A DNA stretch of 64,000 nucleotides from Chloroflexota bacterium (GTDB lineage: Bacteria; Chloroflexota; UBA6077; FW602-bin22; CADDYW01), in assembly GCA_902810745.1 (NCBI GenBank), contig CADDYW010000002.1, positions 111,885 through 175,884 of the forward strand, in the 5' to 3' direction. A program made the translations under genes and the position numbers. The notes under the pieces were generated by a model. The model saw only the letters and a list, made by a program, of their open reading frames with translations, made no database searches and had not been told where the DNA came from. Shown here one piece after another: positions 54,539 through 63,944 of this stretch (positions are counted from its first letter, which is position 1; every line of letters starts with the position of its first letter).

Positions 54539-55717
54539 GTGGCGCGCTCGATGAGGTCGCTTGTATCCGAACGGTCAGAGCGATTCACGGAGTCGGTCAT
54601 CCGCGAGATGACGCGACTCTGCCTGCTCTACCAGGGAGAGCGGGGTATCAATCTGGCCCAGGGCTTTCCGGACTTCCCCGCCCCCGCAGCGGTCAAGGAC
54701 GCCGCCTGCGCGGCAATTCAGAACGATGTCAATCAGTACGCGATCACCTGGGGGGCCAAGGCGTTTCGGGATGCGGTCGCTGCCAAAACGAAGCGCTTCT
54801 ACGGGGTGGATGTCGACCCGGAGCGTGAGGTCACCGTGTGCTGTGGTGCGACCGAGACAATGCTTTCGGCGCTCCTTGCCGTGGTGAATCCGGGCGATGA
54901 GGTCGTCATCCTGGCGCCCTACTACGAAAACTACTGGCCTGATTCGGTGCTCGCGGGCGCCACGCCGCGCTTCGTTACGCTCCACGAACCTGGGTGGCGT
55001 CTAGATCCCGACGAGCTGCGGGCGGCCTTTGGCCCGCGGACCAAAGCCATCGTGCTCAATACACCCAACAACCCGTCGGGAAAGGTGTTCAGCCGCGCGG
55101 AGCTAGAGCTCATCGCGAGCCTCTGCCAGGAGTTCGATTGCCTCGCGATCACGGACGAGATCTACGAACACCTGGTCTATGACGGCGAGCACGTTCCGAT
55201 GCTCGGTCTACCCGGGATGCGTGAGCGGACGATCGCCATCAGTGGTCTTTCGAAAAGCTACAGTGTGACCGGGTGGCGCGTCGGGTACGCGATTGCCGCG
55301 CCTCCGCTGACCGATGCGATTCGTAAGGTCCACGACTTCGTCACGGTGGGAGCACCTGCACCTTTGCAAGAGGCGGGCGTCGTCGCTCTCGGGCTGCCCG
55401 ACGGCTACTACTCCGAGCTGGTGCGCCAGTATCGCGAGCGGCGCGACTTCCTGGTGGCTCATCTCCAGCGCCTTGGTTTCGGATGCGAGCCACCGGCGGG
55501 CGCGTATTATGTCATGTGTGACTTCGACCGCTTCGGCTTCGACGACGACGTCGCGTTCGCACATTTTCTCGTCAAGGAGATCGGAGTAGCGGTCGTTCCG
55601 GGGAGTAGCTTCTACCCGAACCCGACTCTCGGTCGGCGAAAGGTTCGCTTTTCCTTCTGCAAGAGGATGGAAACCCTGCGTCGCGCCGTTGAGCTCCTGG
55701 AAGGAATCCACCGGTGA
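54539..55717 (+). CDS. PLP-dependent aminotransferase, class I
   Basis: 392 residues. I-N-L-A-Q-G-F-P-D-F-P near residue 35, L-N-T-P-N-N-P-S-G-K-V near 165, D-E-I-Y-E-H-L and the PLP lysine in S-G-L-S-K-S-Y-S-V-T-G-W-R are diagnostic of the aspartate/kynurenine aminotransferase group. GTG 54539 is preferred, with GAGGAG seven bases ahead; ATG 54551 is possible. The substrate is probably an amino acid; the exact one is not readable. First gene of a four-gene operon with a hydrolase, a MurF-like ligase and ddl. Confidence 0.9.
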   Translation: MARSMRSLVSERSERFTESVIREMTRLCLLYQGERGINLAQGFPDFPAPAAVKDAACAAIQNDVNQYAITWGAKAFRDAVAAKTKRFYGVDVDPEREVTVCCGATETMLSALLAVVNPGDEVVILAPYYENYWPDSVLAGATPRFVTLHEPGWRLDPDELRAAFGPRTKAIVLNTPNNPSGKVFSRAELELIASLCQEFDCLAITDEIYEHLVYDGEHVPMLGLPGMRERTIAISGLSKSYSVTGWRVGYAIAAPPLTDAIRKVHDFVTVGAPAPLQEAGVVALGLPDGYYSELVRQYRERRDFLVAHLQRLGFGCEPPAGAYYVMCDFDRFGFDDDVAFAHFLVKEIGVAVVPGSSFYPNPTLGRRKVRFSFCKRMETLRRAVELLEGIHR

Positions 55718-55742
55718 CGTGGCTGGCGTATACTTTAGCTGA

Positions 55743-56576
55743 ATGCTCACCGTCGGGATCAACGTCGCGTACAACGAGACCATGGGATTTCGTCTTCCAG
55801 TGCCCCGCAGCGTGACCGTCGAGGTTGATCACCTGCCCGTCCACTACGTGGATGTTGGTGCGGGGACGCCGGTCGTCCTGCTTCACGGTTGGGGCGGGCA
55901 GATCACGAGCTTCGGGCCAATTCCTTCGATTCTCGCGCCGCGCTTCCGGGTCGTCGCAGTCGATCTTCCCGGGTTCGGCTCGACTCCACTACCCGCAGAA
56001 GCGTGGGGCACGTTTGACTACGCGCGCTTTCTGGCATCATTCCTGCAGAAGTGTGACCTGGCGCCCTGTACGCTGGTCGGGCACTCGTTCGGCGGACGCG
56101 TGAGCCTCGCGCTCGCGGCGCGTCATCCGGGTCTGGTGAACAAGCTTGTCCTGGTCGATAGCGCTGGCATTGTCCCACCCCGTGGGCCCCGTTACTACCT
56201 GCGCGTTGCGGCGGTGAAGACTGCGCGCCGCGTACTGTCGCTCCCCGTACTCGATCGCATCCGGGAGCCGGTTCTGGCGTATCTGTACCGGGTGATCGGA
56301 TCGAGTGATTACAATGCTGCTCAGGACCCGGTGCTGCGCGCGACTCTCGTCAAGGTGGTCAACGAAGACCTCCGATGGCTGCTCCCCGAGATCAAGGCGC
56401 CCACGCTACTCATCTGGGGTGATCGCGATCTGGACACGCCGCTGAACGATGGACGATTGATGGAACGAATGATTCCGGACGCCGGGCTGGTCGTCTTCGA
56501 AGGAGCGGGTCATTTCTCGTATCTGGACCGCCTCGACGACTTCTGCCGCGTCCTAACGCACTTCGTCGAGAACTGA
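55743..56576 (+). CDS. Alpha/beta-hydrolase
   Basis: 277 residues. Fold signature: V-V-L-L-H-G-W-G-G (oxyanion), V-V-A-V-D-L-P-G-F-G, nucleophile elbow G-H-S-F-G-G near residue 115, acid W-G-D-R-D and the final G-H-F-S-Y His. A TATACT -10-like box lies nine bases before ATG 55743; ATG 55782 (M-G-F-R-L-P) is an alternative start that fits the fold. Substrate unknown. Its stop overlaps the MurF-like gene by one base (TGATG), so the two are co-translated. Confidence 0.88.
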   Translation: MLTVGINVAYNETMGFRLPVPRSVTVEVDHLPVHYVDVGAGTPVVLLHGWGGQITSFGPIPSILAPRFRVVAVDLPGFGSTPLPAEAWGTFDYARFLASFLQKCDLAPCTLVGHSFGGRVSLALAARHPGLVNKLVLVDSAGIVPPRGPRYYLRVAAVKTARRVLSLPVLDRIREPVLAYLYRVIGSSDYNAAQDPVLRATLVKVVNEDLRWLLPEIKAPTLLIWGDRDLDTPLNDGRLMERMIPDAGLVVFEGAGHFSYLDRLDDFCRVLTHFVEN

Positions 56577-58204
56577 TGATACCAGTGATCGTCAATGTTC
56601 TCGCCGCACTCGTCGTTCTCGCCTGGGCCCGTCCACTAGTGCTGGATGCTCTACGCGCGCTGCACATTCTGCAGCTCGAAGAGTATCAGACCGTCCGGTT
56701 CTGGCGCTGGCTTGTCGGTCACCGCTCGAGCGCTTTCGACCGATCATTCTTGATTGCCTGCGCCCTGGCTGGGATCCTCGGAAGCGTGCTACCGTTTCCG
56801 GTGTGGTTTGCCGCTCCCCTGGTCGGCGTTGCCACCGGTGCTCGCGAGGCCCTGCGTGGCGCCCGCCCCGAGGCCAAGAAGCCTCTCGTCCTGACGGCGC
56901 GCGCGCGGCGCCTGCTCGGAGGATGGGTGCTCTGCACGGTGGTGACCGGAGGGCTCGTTTTCCTGGCAACCCGCGGCCTCCTGGCGAGGAGCGCTGCCTC
57001 GACGTTTTCCTCGATCCTTGCCGGACTACTGGTGGCCGGGTTGCTTATCTGGCCGTTAATGTCTCTCGCCAACCTGCTGCTGTACCCGATCGAGGAAGGC
57101 TTTCGCCAGTACTACCTGGCGTCCGCGAGGCGCGTCCTCGCTCGGCAGCGCCCCGTCGTCATCGGGGTCGCTGGAAGCTACGGTAAGACGAGCACGAAGT
57201 CGATCCTGGCGCAGATTCTGGCGACCCGTTATCGGGTCCTGGCGACCCCGCGCAGCTTCAACACCCCGATGGGATTATGTCGAGTGATTCGGGAGCAGCT
57301 TCGCTCCGAACACCGCTACTTCATTGCCGAGCTTGGCGCCTATCGTCGCGGCGAGATCCGTCAGCTCTGCAAGCTCGTCAAGCCCGAGATCGGAATTCTG
57401 ACCGCCGTCGGGCCGGAGCATCTCGAACGATTCGGCTCGTTCGAGAACGTCGTACAGGGTGAGTTCGAGATCGTCGCGTCACTCCCCTCGAACGGGTTGG
57501 CCATCTTTAACGGCGAGGATGAGATCTGTCGCGAGCTCGCCGGGCGATCACCCTGCCCTTACGTCCTCGCCGGAGGACCGGCTCATCCGCATCGCGAAAT
57601 CTGGGCCGAAGGCGTGGAGCTGACGAGCTCGGGTCTCCGCTTCACGATATGCCTTGCCGACGGCCGTCGGGCGGAGGTCGCGGCCCCCCTGCTCGGACGC
57701 CATAACGTGACCAATATACTGACGGCGAGCATTGTCGCACTGCGCAGCGGTCTCCCTCTGGACGATCTGGTCAAGGCGATCTCTGCGCTCGAACCGGTCG
57801 AGCATCGGCTACAGCTCATTCCCAACGAGAATGGTGTCGTCGTTATCGACGACACGTACAATTCGAACCCGCGCGGTGCCGCGACCGCGCTAGAGACGCT
57901 CGCGATGTTCCAGGCAGGGCGTCGCTATCTCGTGACACCAGGTATGGTCGAGCTCGGCACGCTCCAGCAGGACGCCCACCGCGAGTTTGGACGGCAGGCG
58001 GCGGCGGTTTGCGACGGTGTCATTTTGATCGGTCCCAAGCAGACGCGAGCGATAGCCGAGGGGCTTATCGAGGCAGGATTCAGTCGTGATCGGCTGCTCG
58101 TCACCCGAAGCCTGGCGGAGGCGACAGAACGGCTGAAGACGCTCCTACGCCCCGGCGACGCCGTGCTCTTCGAAAACGATCTGCCCGACAATTATGACGA
58201 ATAG
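56576..58204 (+). CDS. murF: Membrane-anchored MurF-like Mur ligase
   Basis: 542 residues. Unlike classical soluble MurF, the first 190 residues contain four or five membrane helices (about 3-20, 57-72, 77-90, 115-132 and 145-170). The Mur ligase core follows: ATP loop G-V-A-G-S-Y-G-K-T-S-T-K (197-208), N-T-P-M-G-L, A-E-L-G-A-Y near 253, G-R-H-N-V-T-N-I-L near 378 and D-D-T-Y-N-S-N-P near 427. It probably adds D-Ala-D-Ala to a UDP-MurNAc peptide, or an equivalent step. ddl, which makes D-Ala-D-Ala, follows 32 bases later and supports this. Whether it is a true MurF or a specialised ligase is open. Confidence 0.8.
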   Translation: MIPVIVNVLAALVVLAWARPLVLDALRALHILQLEEYQTVRFWRWLVGHRSSAFDRSFLIACALAGILGSVLPFPVWFAAPLVGVATGAREALRGARPEAKKPLVLTARARRLLGGWVLCTVVTGGLVFLATRGLLARSAASTFSSILAGLLVAGLLIWPLMSLANLLLYPIEEGFRQYYLASARRVLARQRPVVIGVAGSYGKTSTKSILAQILATRYRVLATPRSFNTPMGLCRVIREQLRSEHRYFIAELGAYRRGEIRQLCKLVKPEIGILTAVGPEHLERFGSFENVVQGEFEIVASLPSNGLAIFNGEDEICRELAGRSPCPYVLAGGPAHPHREIWAEGVELTSSGLRFTICLADGRRAEVAAPLLGRHNVTNILTASIVALRSGLPLDDLVKAISALEPVEHRLQLIPNENGVVVIDDTYNSNPRGAATALETLAMFQAGRRYLVTPGMVELGTLQQDAHREFGRQAAAVCDGVILIGPKQTRAIAEGLIEAGFSRDRLLVTRSLAEATERLKTLLRPGDAVLFENDLPDNYDE

Positions 58205-58236
58205 GACCCACACTACGATCCAGGAGCGAGAGCCCC

Positions 58237-59433
58237 GTGAGCAAGCTGCGAGTTGGCGTCATCTATGGTAGTCGTTCGGTCGAGCACGAGGTTTCGATCA
58301 TCACGGCCCTGCAGGCAATGGATGCACTGGATTCGGAGCGGTACGAGGTCATCCCCATCTACATCACGAAAGAGGGCGAGTGGCTGACCGGTGCGCCGCT
58401 GCGCAAGCTCGAGACGTACAAGAGCGCCAGCGATCTGAGTCGGCTGCTTGCCCGCGTCTCCCTCTCACCTGTTCCGTCGAAGGGTCTGCTGACGGTGACC
58501 GAGCAGCGCAGCCGGTTCCTGCCGATCTCTGGAGGAGGGCAGCGGCTGGTGCTCGACGTTGCCTTTCCCTGCGTCCACGGGACGTTCGGCGAGGATGGGA
58601 CGCTGCAGGGATTGTTCGAGCTTGCGAATCTCCCCTACGTCGGGTCGGGCGTTCTCGCGTCGTCGATCGGCATGGATAAGGTATTGATGAAGGCCGCGTT
58701 CCGCTCGGCAGGCTTGCCTGTTATCGATTGCTCGGTCATCCGCCGTAGCGAGTGGGAACGTGGCTCCGACGAGGTCGTCGAGCGCCTGGAGCGCGACGTT
58801 GGGTATCCGGCTTTCGTCAAGCCTGCCAATCTTGGATCCAGCGTCGGAATCTCACGGGCAATCGACCGAGAGACCCTCCGATCGGCGATGGAGGTGGCGG
58901 TCCACTACGATACCCGCGTGCTCGTCGAACGGGCGCTCGAAGGTGCTGTCGATATCAACTGTTCGGTGCTCGGGCACGACAGCGACCTGCGAGTATCGGT
59001 CTGCGAGCAGCCCATCACCTGGGAGGCATTTCTGAGCTACGAGGACAAATACATTCGCGGCGGAAAATCCCAGGGAATGAAGGGCGCCAGCCGTCGGATC
59101 CCCGCCCCGATCTCGGCCGAGCTAACCGAGAGCATCCAGAGCATGGCGAGGCGCGCCTTCCAGGCGATTGATGCAGCCGGGGTCGCGCGGGTCGATTTTC
59201 TGCTCACGCCGGACGAGCAGGTGTTCGTAAACGAGATCAACACCCTGCCCGGATCGCTGGCATTCTACCTCTGGGAGGCGACAGATCTCCCGTTCCCGCG
59301 CCTCCTTGATCGCCTGATCGAGATCGCTCTCGCGCGACACGCGGAACGACAGAAGACAAGCTACACCTTCGCATCATCGCTGCTGGCAAAAACGCTCGAG
59401 AGCAGAGGGAAGGCCGGGCGGACCTCGCTCTAG
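58237..59433 (+). CDS. ddl: D-alanine--D-alanine ligase
   Basis: 398 residues with a GTG start. ATP-grasp enzyme that joins two D-alanines for peptidoglycan. Visible: S-V-E-H-E-V-S near residue 14, F-P-C-V-H-G-T-F-G-E-D-G near 107, G-M-D-K near 145, F-V-K-P-A-N-L-G-S-S-V-G-I and E-I-N-T-L-P-G-S near the end. The D-Ala ligase set is complete. Operon partner of the MurF-like protein. Confidence 0.95.
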   Translation: MSKLRVGVIYGSRSVEHEVSIITALQAMDALDSERYEVIPIYITKEGEWLTGAPLRKLETYKSASDLSRLLARVSLSPVPSKGLLTVTEQRSRFLPISGGGQRLVLDVAFPCVHGTFGEDGTLQGLFELANLPYVGSGVLASSIGMDKVLMKAAFRSAGLPVIDCSVIRRSEWERGSDEVVERLERDVGYPAFVKPANLGSSVGISRAIDRETLRSAMEVAVHYDTRVLVERALEGAVDINCSVLGHDSDLRVSVCEQPITWEAFLSYEDKYIRGGKSQGMKGASRRIPAPISAELTESIQSMARRAFQAIDAAGVARVDFLLTPDEQVFVNEINTLPGSLAFYLWEATDLPFPRLLDRLIEIALARHAERQKTSYTFASSLLAKTLESRGKAGRTSL

Positions 59434-59490
59434 CGCGTGCCCCGCGAGGCCCTTCCCAGCCGTTGACGGGGAGCAAATACGTGGCGATCG

Positions 59491-61011
59491 CTACGCGGGC
59501 GGGTAGATCGCGCGATATTTATCGTTCAGATAACGGATGAGATACTGTGGGTTGAGTGGCTCCCCGGTCGCTTGCTGGATCAGCTCGGACGGCGTGTACA
59601 TCCGCCCGAAGCGATGGATCTTCTGCCGGAGCCAGCTCAGAACTACCTGGAAATCACCCTGGCTCAATCGGTGATCGAGGTCGGGCACGTCACGTCGAAT
59701 CGTCGCCCAGAGCTGCGCCGCGTACAGGTTTCCGAGGCTGTAGGTCGGAAAATACCCAAACAGCCCGGACCCCCAGTGCGTGTCCTGGAGGACGCCAACC
59801 GCGTCGTTCGGCACGTCGATGCCGAGCAGATCACGCATCTTCTCATTCCAGAGCCTCGGCAGGTCATCGACGTCGATCTCGTTGGCGATCAGCGCGAGCT
59901 CGAGCTCGAATCGGAGAATGATGTGCAGGTTGTACGTCACCTCGTCGGCTTCCACGCGAATCAGCGAGCGGGCAACTCGATTGACGGCGCCGAACATCGT
60001 CTCGGGGCTGGCGTTGTCGACCTGGGAGGGGAAGATCTCGATCAGCCTGGGGAGCGCGAACTGCCAGAAGGGCAGACTGCGGCCAATGAAGTTTTCCCAC
60101 AGGCGTGACTGCGATTCGTGGATCCCAAGTGAGGCACTTTCGCCGAGCCCGTTCCGGGCGAAACCTGGCGGAATCCCCTGATCGTAGAGGGCATGGCCTC
60201 CCTCGTGGATGGTCGCGTACAGTGCCGTGGCCAGATCGTTCTCGTCGTACCGCGTGGTGATTCGTACGTCCGTCGGTCCGAAGCTGGTGGTAAACGGGTG
60301 GGCCGACGTATCCTCGCGGCCAGCTTCGAAATCGAAGCCCATCTGACGCAGGATCAGCTCGCCAAACGCCTTCTGTCCAGCGATCGCGTACGGCTGCTCG
60401 AGCACGGTGCGATCGGGCCGGCGGGGCGACTGGTCAATGCGCGCGAGCAATGCGACTGTTTCATTCCGCAGCTGATTCAGCAACGGCCCGATCTGCGACG
60501 CGGTCGCTCCAGGCTCGAACTCATCGAGCAGGGCATCGTACGGATGCTCTTTGTAGCCGATACAGGATGCTTCGCGCCGCTTCAGCTCGACAATCCGCTT
60601 AAGGTCGGGGGCGAAGATCTCCCAGCGTGACTCGCGACGTGCTCTGCGCCACGACTCGACCCCGCGCGTTGTCGCCATCGCGAGGTCCTTCACGAGGGAT
60701 TCCGGGAGCTTGGTTGCTCGGTCATAGTCGCGTCGGATGACGCGGACGATAGCGCGATCTACCTCCGAAAGCGTCGATTGCACGTCCGGCTCTTCGAGCG
60801 ACGAGAGCAGCTCGCCGATCCGTGCGTTGGTCAGCCTTTCGTGAATAACTCCATGGAGCGTCGCCTGCTGGGTAGCTCGATACTCGGCGCCCTTCGGGGG
60901 CATCATCGTTTCCTGGTCCCATCCCAGCACTGCTGCTGCCTGGCCCAGGTCGACGATCTCGGCAACTCGCTCGCGCAGCTCGTTCATCTGCTCTTGCGGC
61001 GTCAATCTCAC
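59491..61011 (-). CDS. M32-family (Taq) metallocarboxypeptidase
   Basis: 506 residues from GTG 61011. The M32 zinc motif H-E-G-G-H is near residue 265, preceded by D-V-R-I-T-T-R-Y and followed by a Glu in H-E-S-Q-S-R-L-W-E-N. L-G-W-D-Q-E-T-M-M-P at the N-terminus is family-typical. The enzyme removes C-terminal amino acids. An upstream frame to 61233 is not conserved. Convergent with ddl and divergent from the histidine kinase. Confidence 0.93.
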   Translation of the reverse strand: MRLTPQEQMNELRERVAEIVDLGQAAAVLGWDQETMMPPKGAEYRATQQATLHGVIHERLTNARIGELLSSLEEPDVQSTLSEVDRAIVRVIRRDYDRATKLPESLVKDLAMATTRGVESWRRARRESRWEIFAPDLKRIVELKRREASCIGYKEHPYDALLDEFEPGATASQIGPLLNQLRNETVALLARIDQSPRRPDRTVLEQPYAIAGQKAFGELILRQMGFDFEAGREDTSAHPFTTSFGPTDVRITTRYDENDLATALYATIHEGGHALYDQGIPPGFARNGLGESASLGIHESQSRLWENFIGRSLPFWQFALPRLIEIFPSQVDNASPETMFGAVNRVARSLIRVEADEVTYNLHIILRFELELALIANEIDVDDLPRLWNEKMRDLLGIDVPNDAVGVLQDTHWGSGLFGYFPTYSLGNLYAAQLWATIRRDVPDLDHRLSQGDFQVVLSWLRQKIHRFGRMYTPSELIQQATGEPLNPQYLIRYLNDKYRAIYPPA

Positions 61012-61242
61012 GGTCCCTGTAACCTCTTCGTGGCGCTTGTGGGCACCTCGCGCGGAAATACGTCCAGGAGGGTGATGGCTCGTGCGTCGAGGGGTAATGC
61101 CTCGAAACTCACGACGCATCCGGTGCTGGCCGCCCGCCCGAGCGGAATTCATCCGTCGACGCCGGGAAGTATAGCACAGGAAAGCTGGCTGCCGACAGAA
61201 ATGAGGCACTCGAGCACACGGTCGCCATAACAAAATTTCAAC

Positions 61243-61272
61243 TTGACAGACTGCCCGGACGGTCCGTACAAT
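61243..61272 (+). promoter_or_regulatory. Promoter of the histidine kinase / response regulator pair
   Basis: TTGACA (61243-61248), 18-bp spacer, TACAAT (61267-61272). Among the strongest promoter matches in the window. The predicted leader to ATG 61377 is about 100 nt. Confidence 0.7.
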
Positions 61273-61376
61273 TGCCTGCCGTTAGCGCCCTTCGTCCCCA
61301 GGGTGCTTGTGCTCTCCTGGCCTGGCGCTTATGCGTTCGGGGAGCAGAGGACGGACCCGTAGCTGAAGAGGGCACC

Positions 61377-63173
61377 ATGGAATTGGCACAGGGTCGTATT
61401 GTCGCCTCGCCGCGACGCCTGACCGCCATGCCCGGCGCTAGACCGGTAGATCTCCGTCACCCGGTCGGAACCGGCCGCGTGATCGCGATATTTGGGAGTG
61501 CCGGCCTGTTCCTCCTGGCGGGGACGATTGCTCTCATCCTGACGCGATCGTCACTCCCCGCCTCGGCGTTGCTGGTGCCCCTGTGTTTCTTGATCTCGGG
61601 GGCGACTGCACTGTCGATCTTGGGCGGTCTGATCGTCAGTCAGCCCGATCAGCGCTCGTTGACGCACCTGCACCGCGTTGCTCGAAGAATTCTCAATGGC
61701 GATTCGCCCGGGATCATCCTCCCATCGGTGTCGCCCCCGTACCGTGTCCTGGCAGGTGATCTGGTCGACCTATCTGCGGCGCTGGACGCTGTGCGCACGG
61801 AGCTCGAGCGCACGTCGCGTGAGCTACGGACAGCACTCGAAGGGCGCGAGCACCTGGTAAACACCCTGGCAATCGAAAACAAGCGGCTACGCGTCGAGGC
61901 ATCGGTCGTCCACGAGTTCGTCGAGACGGTCAACCGACCGCTGGACCGCGAGCAGGTCTGCCTTCAGCTCCTCAACGCGCTCGAGGACGAAATTTCCTAT
62001 CGCGAGGCACTGGTTTACCTGGTCGATTCCGAAACCGGACAGCTACGGCCGTCCGCCGTCAGCGATCGTGATCGCAACTACCGTCACGTGGGCCGTTACG
62101 TCCAGAGCCTACCCAACTTCGCCGGCGGGCCGGTTTCCGGGCGGAGCCTGGCAGGCGTGGTCTTTCAGACGGGTAAAGCAATCATCGTGACAGATGGCCA
62201 TTCCGATGGACGTTTTGTCGGCTTGCGTAGCCACCTGCGGAGCTTCCTCGCCGTCCCAATCGAGGTCAAGTCCCGTGTGATCGGCGTGCTCGAGATCGCG
62301 ACCACCGAGCCGGGTGCGTACGACGAGCACGATGAGCGGCGCGTGGCCACGCTCGCGCGCTACGCAGCAGTCTGGATCGAGAACGTGCGTCTGTTCGAGG
62401 AGGCGGCGAAGGTCGAGGCCCTCCGAAAGGTCGACCGGCTCAAGTCTGAGCTGCTGTCCACGGTCTCCCACGAGCTGCGGACGCCACTCGCGTCGATCAA
62501 AGGCTATACGACGAGTCTCTTGAGAAAGGACGTCCACTGGGATCCAGAAACCCAGCGCGAGTTCCTGCAGATCATCGACGAAGAGAGCGATCGCCTGAGT
62601 GGTCTGATCGCCGACCTTCTGGAGATGTCCGAGATCGAGGCAGGAGTTCTGCGGGTCGAGAAGGAGCCGGTCCGACTGCCACGGCTGGTTCAGAAGGTCG
62701 CCAAGAAGCTCCGCCCTACCGCGCGCGAGCACGTTATCTCGGTCAGCTGCGCCCCGGATGTGCCCGAGACGATGGGTGATCCACGTCGCCTTGAGCAGGT
62801 CCTCCACAATCTGATCGTGAATGCAATCAAGTACTCGCCGGACGGTACGCCCATACAGATTCGCGTGGAGCGAAGCGGTAACGATATCCTGGTGTCCGTC
62901 AAGGATCAGGGAGTCGGCATCGCGCCCGAGCACCTCGAGCACGTCTTCGAGCGCTTCTATCGCGTCGACGGTGCGCTCGCTCGGGAGACGGGTGGCTCAG
63001 GGCTTGGGCTGCCAATCTGCCGTGGCCTGGTCGAAGCGCACGGTGGGAAGATCTACGTCGAAAGCCAGGTTGGATCTGGCAGTACGTTCTACTTCACCAT
63101 ACCCATCGTGCCGGTTACGCGGCAGGCTGAATCGTCGGATGACGAGCTGGTTAGCGCTGGAGCCGAAAGCTGA
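61377..63173 (+). CDS. GAF-domain sensor histidine kinase
   Basis: 598 residues from ATG 61377 (GAGGG upstream). Two membrane helices at about 34-56 and 64-87, a coiled linker, a GAF domain (about 170-340), HisKA with V-S-H-E-L-R-T-P-L-A-S and the ATPase domain with N-A-I-K-Y-S-P, D-Q-G-V-G-I-A and G-S-G-L-G-L-P. The 27-base spacing to the response regulator shows a cognate pair. Signal unknown; GAF domains bind small ligands or sense redox. Confidence 0.92.
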   Translation: MELAQGRIVASPRRLTAMPGARPVDLRHPVGTGRVIAIFGSAGLFLLAGTIALILTRSSLPASALLVPLCFLISGATALSILGGLIVSQPDQRSLTHLHRVARRILNGDSPGIILPSVSPPYRVLAGDLVDLSAALDAVRTELERTSRELRTALEGREHLVNTLAIENKRLRVEASVVHEFVETVNRPLDREQVCLQLLNALEDEISYREALVYLVDSETGQLRPSAVSDRDRNYRHVGRYVQSLPNFAGGPVSGRSLAGVVFQTGKAIIVTDGHSDGRFVGLRSHLRSFLAVPIEVKSRVIGVLEIATTEPGAYDEHDERRVATLARYAAVWIENVRLFEEAAKVEALRKVDRLKSELLSTVSHELRTPLASIKGYTTSLLRKDVHWDPETQREFLQIIDEESDRLSGLIADLLEMSEIEAGVLRVEKEPVRLPRLVQKVAKKLRPTAREHVISVSCAPDVPETMGDPRRLEQVLHNLIVNAIKYSPDGTPIQIRVERSGNDILVSVKDQGVGIAPEHLEHVFERFYRVDGALARETGGSGLGLPICRGLVEAHGGKIYVESQVGSGSTFYFTIPIVPVTRQAESSDDELVSAGAES

Positions 63174-63200
63174 TTCGCGAATTGTGATCGAGGGGGAAAG

Positions 63201-63944
63201 ATGCCCAAGGAGAAAATTCTGATTGTCGACGACGAGGCGCGGATTCTCCGGCTGGTCCGGAGCAACCTCGAACCGGTTGGCTACAAGGTGCTGACGGCGC
63301 TGGATGGCGAGTCCGCACTGACGGCGGCCGAGATGAACGATCCGGATCTGATTATTCTCGATCTCATGCTGCCACGGCTCGATGGATTCGAAGTTTGCCG
63401 GCGTCTGCGCGAGTTTTCGACCGTACCCATCATCATCCTGACGGCGAAGGGGGAAGAGGTCGACAAGGTCAAAGGTCTGGAGCTCGGAGCAGACGATTAC
63501 CTAACCAAGCCATTCAGTGTGCAGGAGCTCCTCGCACGCATCAAGGCCGTGCTCCGCCGCACGCGCGTTCCTCCAACCCAGAAGCTCGAGCCCGTCTTCA
63601 ATCTTGGCAACTTCTCGGTGAACTTCGCTCAGCGGCGCGTCGTGTCGAACGGCGTCGACATCAAGCTCAGCCCGACCGAGTACAAGCTGCTCTACGAATT
63701 AGTGACAAACGCGGGGCGGGTCGTCCTGCATCAGGATCTGCTTGGTCGGGTCTGGGGGCGCGAGTATCGCGACGAGACGGAATATCTGAGGGTCTACATC
63801 CGCTATCTGCGGCAGAAGATCGAAGAGGATCCCTCGCATCCGAAGCTGATTCTCACCGAGCCAGGAGTGGGATACCGCTTCGCGGCGCCTGCCGAGGCGC
63901 CCGCTCCGGTGGCGGCACCCGCGGCGGCCACGGCGTCGACGTAG
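63201..63944 (+). CDS. OmpR/PhoB-family response regulator
   Basis: 247 residues. Receiver domain with the acidic pair D10-D11, phosphoacceptor D54 in L-I-I-L-D-L-M and K103 in L-T-K-P-F. The winged-helix DNA-binding domain includes L-S-P-T-E-Y-K-L-L and R-V-Y-I-R-Y-L-R-Q-K, closest to KdpE/PhoB types. GAGGGGGAAAG precedes the ATG. An Ala/Pro-rich tail of about 20 residues follows the domain. Target genes are not known. Confidence 0.94.
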   Translation: MPKEKILIVDDEARILRLVRSNLEPVGYKVLTALDGESALTAAEMNDPDLIILDLMLPRLDGFEVCRRLREFSTVPIIILTAKGEEVDKVKGLELGADDYLTKPFSVQELLARIKAVLRRTRVPPTQKLEPVFNLGNFSVNFAQRRVVSNGVDIKLSPTEYKLLYELVTNAGRVVLHQDLLGRVWGREYRDETEYLRVYIRYLRQKIEEDPSHPKLILTEPGVGYRFAAPAEAPAPVAAPAAATAST

